The notes beneath the pieces are model-generated. The model saw only the letters and a list, made by a program, of their open reading frames with translations, was not told the origin of the DNA and made no database searches. A stretch of DNA of 64,000 nucleotides from JASHVB01 sp035523995. GTDB taxonomy: Bacteria > Pseudomonadota > Alphaproteobacteria > Acetobacterales > Acetobacteraceae. The stretch is taken from the NCBI GenBank assembly GCA_035523995.1, contig DATKPQ010000143.1:1-64000 (forward strand), in the 5' to 3' direction. How positions within the stretch are numbered: the first letter of the stretch is position 1; each line of letters opens with the position of its first letter. Both the position numbers and the translations under genes were made by a program. This document shows, in pieces, positions 35,466 to 42,317 of this stretch.

Positions 35466-35732
35466 ATGGAGCAGCGCGTGCTTACGGCGGCGGAACGGGA
35501 CAAATTGAGGCAACTCTACGAGGATCACTGGCGAGCCAGCACACACGCTGCTGCCCTTCTGACACGGTACGGATTGGAATCTAAGGCATTTCTAAGAGCC
35601 GACAAGGCGACTGGAGAAATATGGCGTCGCATCCGCGAACTTCGGGGCGATGCTGGCACACAACCGGATGCTACCGGACCCGAGGTGGAGACCAGGCAGC
35701 AATGGGCCTTGACCGAAGTCGGCAATTGTTGA
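35466..35732 (+). CDS. Small hypothetical protein (88 aa)
   Basis: A predicted helical protein of 88 residues (RDKLRQLYEDHWRASTHAAA, SKAFLRADKATGEIWRRIRE) without recognised domain. A strong GGGGAGGAGG precedes the ATG by 5 bases, which supports translation. It lies alone in the IS-rich island; its relatedness to mobile DNA is unknown. Confidence 0.6.
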   Translation: MEQRVLTAAERDKLRQLYEDHWRASTHAAALLTRYGLESKAFLRADKATGEIWRRIRELRGDAGTQPDATGPEVETRQQWALTEVGNC

Positions 35733-35925
35733 TAGCTGGCCTTACCAGGTAGCCTGGCGCCGGATTCGCAAATTGACGCCTCGATTCGTGCCGCCGGCGA
35801 TGCCTCGATGGCGGCAAGCGATAGGCTGGATTCGCACCGTCATTCTGGTCGACGGTTCAGCTGGGGGCCGTCTCCAAACCCCATGTCATTGAGATGCAGG
35901 ATCAAACCATTCCCGGCGTCGTGCA

Positions 35926-36021
35926 TTGCAGGGCAAAGATTTGCGCCTGGCGATATAGCGGCAAACTATCGCAGAATATGTTGACCAGGACAGGCGCGAG
36001 TAGCGCCCGGATGATCAAGCT
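35926..36021 (-). pseudogene. IS66-type transposase fragment
   Basis: A fragment of about 32 codons reads SLIIRALLAPVLVNIFCDSL then PLYRQAQIFAL, resembling the conserved IS66 TnpC stretch (GLLAHVLVSKYADHLPLYRQ). It lies inside a 112-codon open frame (36240 down to 35902) whose other residues do not match. It is too short for a functional protein and has no visible ends. Confidence 0.6.
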
Positions 36022-36451
36022 GCCGTAGGTCGGGCCGCGAAGCGGGCTGACGCCCCGGAAGCGATCAGCGGGCCTGGCCGCCCGGGGGCCGGTGCCAGCC
36101 ATGCTCGCACGCCCGAGTCCTGCTTGACCGCGCCGAACGAGTTGTACCATGCCATCCGCTTGAGCGGTGTGGCGGGTGATCGTCCCCAGCTTGGAGATGA
36201 TCGGAAAATTACGATTGTCCAGACTCTTCTTCTCGTGCAAGGGGGGTAACGGCGGAGGCTGTGGCTTGTTTGAAATCTAATTGCTTGTTCAAGCGGTCAT
36301 GCTCGGCAATATTGAATCCGACATCGATAATGGGCTGCCGAACGGTGTGGTACCGAATTCAGACGGACACCAAGTACAGCGAGTCGCAATTACGCTGACG
36401 TAGTACGGCGCAAAAATTTTCTGGCATAAGCGCAAGGCTCTTTCAGCATGT
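36022..36451. other. Gap between transposase fragments
   Basis: About 430 bases with no supported gene. The base composition is less GC-biased than in the core genes. Nothing else recognised. Confidence 0.3.
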
Positions 36452-36649
36452 TCAGCGCGATTTGGCAGCCCGCTGATAGCGCGCGTAGAATGCCATCGGA
36501 GCATGCTTCAGATGGGCCAGGCTGTCAAAGTCGCTTGGCGTGGGCACCTTTCGCTGGACGATAGAGAATTGCACCTCGAGTTGGTTGAGTCTACTACGCG
36601 TGGCGTAGACATCCACCCGATTAAGCGCCGCCAGCGCCGCTCCATCCAT
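36452..36649 (-). pseudogene. IS630-type transposase remnant
   Basis: The frame reads RSRLNQLEVQFSIVQRKVPT then PSDFDSL and FYARYQRAAKSR, close to the C-terminus of IS630 transposases (WLNQIEIYFSIIQRKVLTPN, FERHYEQVAKPF). The upstream DDE core is not recoverable in this or other frames. This is the third transposase family represented by a remnant within 3.5 kb. Confidence 0.75.
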
Positions 36650-36869
36650 ATCCGCATCACCGCGGACGATGGAGTTGCCCCGCCAAATTTCGATCGGCTT
36701 CTATGCGTGGAGCTTGGCCTTTCGTGGTTAGGGCCGCCGACGGCGAAGGGGGCGTTTAATCGGACCGGAGCCGTGATCCGGAAGCGCACCGATCGGCGCC
36801 AAATCGTTGCGCACATCAGGACGACGGCACCTCGCTTGAGTTAGCCGGCTTCGTTTAGAGGGGATTCGT

Positions 36870-37373
36870 ATGTGTATCGGCTCAAGTGGGCGGTCTGCTC
36901 GCGCAGGCCGTCGGCACGGTCCTCAAACTACCGTGCAAACACCTATTCAAAACCCTCCAGCCCCATTGCCGCGGGGCGTCGTCGATGTGGCGACGGAAGC
37001 ACGAGCCGCGCTGACCGCGTTGGAAGATACCGCGCGCCGTCGCTTCGTAGCCCTGCAAATGGCGATCGAACCGCTTCTGGCGGCCAAGGCCGATCCCAAC
37101 GATTGCCAGAATTGCCTGCGTGCACTGCTTGCAGGAGCGATCGACCGTGCCGACAGTGGCGTGCTGATAACTGCAATGCGGCGCGGCGACAGTGTCGCTA
37201 TCGAGATTCTCGATGACGGCAGCATTAAGTCGGTCGCGCACGACTTGCCGAAATTCGAAATTGTGCCCCCGGGATTGGCAGTGGCGGCCGAGTACCTGCC
37301 ACAACATGGCGTAAAGGTGACATTACGGCTACCATACGCGCAGATTGATCCCATAGGCGATGCCGGGACCTGA
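36870..37373 (+). CDS. Small protein with histidine-kinase-ATPase-like wording
   Basis: A 167-residue ORF; GTG at 36933 is an alternative start. From about residue 75 it reads NCLRALLAGAIDRADSGVLI then VAIEILDDGSIKSV and PPGLAVAAEYLPQHGVKVTL, which follows the order of a histidine kinase ATPase domain (N-box, DxG, GLGLxI, HGG). The key Asn (LLANAI in real kinases) is Gly, the D-x-G is followed by a serine, and GLGLA reads GLAVA, so it probably does not bind ATP in the usual way. The N-terminal 70 residues may form the dimerisation helix. It could be a decayed kinase or a degenerate adaptor. Confidence 0.5.
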   Translation: MCIGSSGRSARAGRRHGPQTTVQTPIQNPPAPLPRGVVDVATEARAALTALEDTARRRFVALQMAIEPLLAAKADPNDCQNCLRALLAGAIDRADSGVLITAMRRGDSVAIEILDDGSIKSVAHDLPKFEIVPPGLAVAAEYLPQHGVKVTLRLPYAQIDPIGDAGT

Positions 37374-37468
37374 AAGAGCGCGGCAACGCGTGACAGCGCG
37401 CTGAGATCCGCCGGATCTGGGTTCGGCACTTACGAGGGGCATGACTCGCGCTGCTCCAACAGTCGGCA

Positions 37469-38770
37469 CTATGCGCCGCTGACGCGCCAGATCACGTTCC
37501 CCACATCGTCCGCCATCAGCACAGCCCCATCAGACCCGATGGCCACCCCCACCGGGCGCCCGTATGCGTCCTTCTCGTCGGCCGAGAGAAAGCCCGACAG
37601 GATGTCGCGCGGCGCACCGGAGGGACGGCCATTCGCAAACGGCACGAACACCAGTTTGTAGCCGCTGAGCTTGCTGCGATTCCACGACCCATGCTGGCCA
37701 ATCGCCATGCCGTCGGGAAAGCCGGGCAACGTGCCGGCGGGCAGCCAGCATAGACCGAGCGATGCGGTGTGGCCGCCCAGCGCATAATCCGGCGTGATCG
37801 CCTTCGCCACCATCGCCGGATTCTGCGGCACCCTGTCGTCCACCGTCGGCCCCCAGTAGCAATAGGGCCAGCCGTAGAAGCCGCCTTCGCGCACCGAAGT
37901 CAGATAGTCAGGCGGCGTTTCATCCCCCAACCCGTCGCGCTCGTTCACCACGGTCCAAAGCACGCCGGTGCCGGGCTCCCATGCCGTGCCAACGGCGTTG
38001 CGCAGGCCGGATGCGAAGATGCGATCCGTGCCGCTGGCGATATCGAATTCGTGGATCGCGGCGCGGCCTTCCTCGGCCTCCATGCCAAAATCCGCGATGT
38101 TGGAGAGCGAGCCGACGCCGATATAGATTTTGCGCTCGTCGGGGCTTGGCAGCAGGCTGCGCGTCCAGTGGCCCGCCGGCTTGAATGTCGCAAGCTGACG
38201 TCCCTGCGCAGTGATACGCATCGCCCCCGGCGTGTACGGAAAAGCCACCAATCCGTCCGTGTTGCCGACATAGAATGTGTCGTTCAACAGGGCCATGCCG
38301 AACGGCTGGTTCAGGCCGTCGAGAAACACCTCGCGGACTTCCGCGACACCGTCGCCGTCGGCGTCACGGAGCAATGTAATGCGATTGGCACTGACGCCCA
38401 TCGCATCGGCGCGGCGCATGGTCGTAACCATTGCGTAGTCGAAAATAGACCGTGGCGGCCGGTCTGCGCTCATCGACTCGGCCACCAGAACATCACCGTT
38501 CGGCAGTACCTCGATCCAGCGAGGGTGGTCGAGATCGCTCGCGAATGCATTGACCTTGAGGCCGGGCGCCGCGATGGGGGTCTGCCTTTGTGGCCAACCC
38601 CGCGCGGTCGGCATCTTCAGCGTCGGGATCGCGCCCTGCGGTCTCGCCTCGGGAATCCTGGGGCTGGCACCCCAGGCCGGTGTCGGGTCGCCTTGACGCA
38701 TCCGCCGTAACTGCAGCGCTGCCCCACCGACGAATGCGACCACTTGTGAAAAAGCATTCGAAAAACTCAC
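37469..38770 (-). CDS. L-sorbosone dehydrogenase-like PQQ-type protein
   Basis: A 433-residue beta-propeller of the sorbosone/glucose dehydrogenase (GDH-B-like) family, normally periplasmic with PQQ as cofactor. Evidence: ASDLDHPRWIEVLPNGDVLV, VNERDGLGDETPPDYLTSVR, FYGWPYCYWG, GQHGSWNRSKLSGYKLVFVP and YGRPVGVAIGSDGAVLMADD. The GTG at 38770, with GAGGGAGAC upstream, gives a hydrophobic N-terminus (FSNAFSQVVAFVGGAALQL) that could be a signal or membrane anchor. No PQQ synthesis genes are in the window. Its sugar substrate is not known. Confidence 0.85.
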   Translation of the reverse strand: MSFSNAFSQVVAFVGGAALQLRRMRQGDPTPAWGASPRIPEARPQGAIPTLKMPTARGWPQRQTPIAAPGLKVNAFASDLDHPRWIEVLPNGDVLVAESMSADRPPRSIFDYAMVTTMRRADAMGVSANRITLLRDADGDGVAEVREVFLDGLNQPFGMALLNDTFYVGNTDGLVAFPYTPGAMRITAQGRQLATFKPAGHWTRSLLPSPDERKIYIGVGSLSNIADFGMEAEEGRAAIHEFDIASGTDRIFASGLRNAVGTAWEPGTGVLWTVVNERDGLGDETPPDYLTSVREGGFYGWPYCYWGPTVDDRVPQNPAMVAKAITPDYALGGHTASLGLCWLPAGTLPGFPDGMAIGQHGSWNRSKLSGYKLVFVPFANGRPSGAPRDILSGFLSADEKDAYGRPVGVAIGSDGAVLMADDVGNVIWRVSGA

Positions 38771-38989
38771 CCGACTGTCTCCCTCTTCTTGTAATCGCGG
38801 CGACGACCTCGCATGCGTTCGCGCCGCGAACGCTATACCCAAGTTTGTACAATGCCACCAAGTGCGGCCGCTCGGGTTACCGTGCCGGCCGGTTCTTTCG
38901 CGTTCGGTCGAGATATGGGCATACAGCAGCGCGGCGCTACGGCCGGCTTCTCGGACCGATCACAAAGGATGACTCGCATAAGACTGTTG

Positions 38990-39530
38990 ACCAAGCGCTT
39001 ACGCCTGCCGGCGACGTCGCCAAGGGCAGCTATAGCGGCACCGCGGCAATTCGGCAGCCCGACGGCACGTTGCGGGCGCGGGAGGTCCAGGTGCATACCG
39101 CCGCGGTGAGTCTCGCCGGCCGCCACGACAAGGCGGCCAAGCTGCTGCACAGGGCGCTGGCCGAGCGTCATCGGCAGCTCACGTTTCGCGACGCCGTCGT
39201 GATGCGCGACGCACGCATCCGTGATTTGCATGAGCTTTGGCGCAGCGCGTCGCCTCGGAACCGATAGCTGCTGGCGACGGCAGCGCCATGCCTCGGCAAG
39301 TCTGCGCGCGGCGGCAGAGCATGCGGCGGCATCCTGTTGCGCAACGACGGCGGGATCGAAAATCACCTGCACCTGCTTGGCGGCCTGACCAGCCGGGCAG
39401 ACATCGCGGTCTTCCCGGTCGATTGCATCAGTCACCACGCCGCGCATGGTGAAGCAACTGTGCCGCCAGGCGGGCAATGCCACGGGGGACCGCGGGTTGC
39501 GCCGCATCGCTATATCCATCTAAATATCAC
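38990..39530 (+). pseudogene. DUF2325 protein remnant with frameshifts
   Basis: A broken gene read in at least two plus-strand frames. The first frame ends at 39267 after VHTAAVSLAGRHDKAAKLLH then RALAERHRQLTFRD and IRDLHELWR, similar to the helical N-terminal part of DUF2325 proteins. A second frame holds LLRNDGGIENHLHLLGGLTS then RADIAVFPVDCISHHA, the DUF2325 core, and a third contains VKQLCRQAGNA. Frame changes between them indicate decay. The promoter region of the sorbosone-type gene (minus) may overlap its upstream end. Confidence 0.7.
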
Positions 39531-39571
39531 GTTGTACACCATCACGCCATTGCCATGAAAGTTGCCGCCTG

Positions 39572-41926
39572 ATGAATGCGCCGTTCGATCCGTCGTTGCT
39601 GATGAATGAAAAGTTTGCCGTCGGCCAGCCCGTCTCGCGCAAGGAGGATCCCGTCCTGCTGCGCGGTCAGGGCCGCTATACCGACGATCTCAACCTGCCC
39701 TGCCAGCTTTATGGCGTCATGCTGCGTAGCCGGATCGCGCATGGCACCTTGCGTGGGCTGGACACCGACATCGCACGCACCATGCCAGGCGTGCATTTGG
39801 TCATAACCGCCGCCGACCTTGATGAAGCCGGCATCCGCAACATGGCCGCCGCCGCGGGCAAGAATTTCGACGGCACGCCAACGCCGCGTCCGCCGCAACG
39901 GCCACTTGCGACCGGCCGGGTTCGCTATGTCGGCGAGCCGATCGCGATGGTGGTCGCGGACACGCCGAAGCTTGCCAAGGACGCCGCCGAATCGATCTTC
40001 GCCGATATCGACCCGCTGCCCGCGGTGACCACCGCCAGCGCAGCGGCGGCGCCCGATGCACCGCGGCTGCACGAGGAAGCGCCCGGCAATGTCTGCATGG
40101 ATTTCCATTACGGCGACACGGAAAAGGTTGCCGCCGCCTTCGCGCGTGCGGCGCATGTCACGCGGCTGCCGCTGCGCAACAACCGCATCGTCGTCTGCCC
40201 GATGGAACCACGCTCTGCGATCGGCGAGTATGACTCGGACGCTGATCGCCTGATCTTGCGCCTTGGCTGCCAGGGCGTGTTCGGCCAGCGCAACCTGCTG
40301 TCCTCCATCCTCGGCGTGCCGGTGGAGAAAATCCGCGTGCTCACCGGTAATGTCGGCGGATCGTTCGGCATGAAGGCGTCGGCCTATCCCGAATATATTT
40401 GTCTGCTGCACGCCGCGCGCGCGTTGCGCCGCCCGGTGAAATGGACCGACGAACGCTCGGAAAGCTTTCTGTCCGACAGCCACGGCCGGGATCATGAAAT
40501 GACCGCCGAGCTGGCGCTGGATGCGGAGGGCAAATTCCTCGCGCTGCGAGTCACCGGCTACGGCAATCTCGGCGCCTGGCTGAGCAATGCCACGACCATT
40601 CCGCCCACCGTGAACACGGTGAAGAACATTATCGGCGTCTATGCGACGCCGCTGATCGAAGTATCGTCGAAATGCATGTTCACCAACACCACGCCGGTTG
40701 GCGCCTATCGCGGTGCCGGGCGGCCCGAGGGCAACTACTACATGGAGCGGCTGGTGGAGACGGCGGCCCGCGAGATGGGCATCGATCGGGTCGAACTGCG
40801 TCGCCGCAACCACATTGCGCCGGAGCAAATGCCGTATCGTGCACCGTCGGGCATGCTGTACGACAGCGGCGAGTTTCCATTGGTGATGGAGAAGGCGCTG
40901 AGGGCGGCGGATTGGGATGGCTACGCTGCCCGCCAGGCGGAGGCGCAAGCGCGCGGCAAGGTGCGTGGCCGTGGCATCGGCCACTATCTGGAAGTCACCG
41001 CCGATGCCGGTAGCGAAATGGGCGGCATCCGTTTCGAACCCGATGGCACCGTGACGATCATCACCGGCACGCTGGATTATGGCCAGGGCCACGCCTCGCC
41101 GTTCGCACAGGTGTTGTCCAATCGGCTTGGCGTGCCGTTCGAGAAAATCAGGCTGCTGCAAGGCGATTCTGATGAACTGGTTGCGGGCGGCGGCACCGGC
41201 GGCTCACGCTCGATGATGCAAAGCGGCGGCGCGATCGTCGAGGCCGGCGAGATCGTCATCAGGCAGGGCAAACTGGTGGCGGCGCATTTCCTGGAAGTGG
41301 CGGTGGAGGACATCGAATTCTTCCGCGGCCGTTTCAGCATCGCTGGCACCGATCGCGGCATTCACATCATGGATCTGGCCGCGGAACTGCGTACAGCGGC
41401 GTCGTTGCCGGACGATGTGCCACGCACGCTCGACGTGCGGCACGTCTTCAAGGGTGTGCCGTCGGCGTTCCCCAACGGGTGCCATATCGCCGAGGTCGAG
41501 GTCGATCCCGACACTGGGATGGTAGAGATCGTCCGCTATACAACGGTCAACGATTTTGGCGTGCTGGTGAATCCGATGCTGGTCGAGGGCCAGGTGCATG
41601 GCGGCATTGCGCAAGGCGTTGGCCAGGCGCTGCTGGAGAGCGTGGTCTATGACGAGGACGGCCAGATGCTGACCGGCTCCTACATGGATTACGGGCTGCC
41701 GCGCGCGTCCGATCTGCCGGGCCTGGGCTTTCAAAGCCATCCGGTGCCTGCCCGCACCAATCCGTTGGGTGCCAAAGGCTGCGGCGAAGCAGGTTGCGCG
41801 GGTTCAATGCCAGCGGTGATGAACGCGCTGGTCGATGCGCTGTCGGAATTCGGTATCACCCATATCGACATGCCCGCGACGCCGCATCGCATCTGGCAGG
41901 CGATCCAGCCAGGACGCGGCGGGTAG
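39572..41926 (+). CDS. Xanthine dehydrogenase-family molybdenum subunit (CoxL/CutL-type)
   Basis: A 784-residue large subunit of the molybdenum hydroxylase family, which hydroxylates aldehydes, N-heterocycles or CO. The N-terminal domain has EDPVLLRGQGRYTDDLNLPC; GNVGGSFGMKASAYPEYICL binds the cofactor; VGAYRGAGRPEGNYYMERLV lies in the active-site region; and GAKGCGEAGCAG holds the catalytic glutamate E739. The CO dehydrogenase-specific AYXCSFR loop is not seen, since the equivalent reads VGAYRGAGRPE, so an aldehyde or heterocycle substrate is likelier. The FAD-binding and iron-sulfur subunits that normally form one operon are not in the window next to it. Confidence 0.9.
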   Translation: MNAPFDPSLLMNEKFAVGQPVSRKEDPVLLRGQGRYTDDLNLPCQLYGVMLRSRIAHGTLRGLDTDIARTMPGVHLVITAADLDEAGIRNMAAAAGKNFDGTPTPRPPQRPLATGRVRYVGEPIAMVVADTPKLAKDAAESIFADIDPLPAVTTASAAAAPDAPRLHEEAPGNVCMDFHYGDTEKVAAAFARAAHVTRLPLRNNRIVVCPMEPRSAIGEYDSDADRLILRLGCQGVFGQRNLLSSILGVPVEKIRVLTGNVGGSFGMKASAYPEYICLLHAARALRRPVKWTDERSESFLSDSHGRDHEMTAELALDAEGKFLALRVTGYGNLGAWLSNATTIPPTVNTVKNIIGVYATPLIEVSSKCMFTNTTPVGAYRGAGRPEGNYYMERLVETAAREMGIDRVELRRRNHIAPEQMPYRAPSGMLYDSGEFPLVMEKALRAADWDGYAARQAEAQARGKVRGRGIGHYLEVTADAGSEMGGIRFEPDGTVTIITGTLDYGQGHASPFAQVLSNRLGVPFEKIRLLQGDSDELVAGGGTGGSRSMMQSGGAIVEAGEIVIRQGKLVAAHFLEVAVEDIEFFRGRFSIAGTDRGIHIMDLAAELRTAASLPDDVPRTLDVRHVFKGVPSAFPNGCHIAEVEVDPDTGMVEIVRYTTVNDFGVLVNPMLVEGQVHGGIAQGVGQALLESVVYDEDGQMLTGSYMDYGLPRASDLPGLGFQSHPVPARTNPLGAKGCGEAGCAGSMPAVMNALVDALSEFGITHIDMPATPHRIWQAIQPGRGG

Positions 41927-42317
41927 CACAGTCAGACAGCTATGACACGTTCGTTATTGGCATCGACGGCGTCACGCCGGTCGTCTTCCAATGAACAAGC
42001 GTCCGCGCTTCCAAATCACCGTCGCGTTCCCTCGCAAAGTTTCCTCGGTGAGACAGCTTGCCTGATTGTAATGAGCAAATGGCCCACTACCCGTGCCGTC
42101 GCTCATGCGCGTCGCTGCTGCGGTCGTTTGCCGCTCAGATGAACCGGGCGCACTGGGGGTAGGTAGAGCGCCCATGCGATGACAGGAGCGTGAGAAACAA
42201 AAAGGCGGTGCCCGAGGGCACCGCCAAGTTTGGGGGGGAAACGTCACGCAGCGAACGGGAATACCGCCCGCCGCACTCCTCTAGATTAGACGCCTGCGGA
42301 AAAAATCAACCTCACAC
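41927..42317. other. Intergenic region between the Mo-hydroxylase and ligD
   Basis: 391 bases between convergent genes. It carries the ligD terminator and otherwise no recognised gene. A plus ORF of 66 codons at 41942 has no family motif. Confidence 0.4.
42198..42226 (-). terminator. Rho-independent terminator of ligD
   Basis: On the minus strand, GGCGGTGCCC-TC-GGGCACCGCC is followed by TTTTTGTTT, giving a perfect 10-base stem with a short loop and U-rich tail. It lies about 90 bases downstream of the ligD stop. Confidence 0.9.

Noticed and set aside
38833..39519. Minus-strand 228-codon frame upstream of the Mo-hydroxylase
   Set aside because: It opposes the DUF2325 remnant, whose motifs on the plus strand are recognisable.
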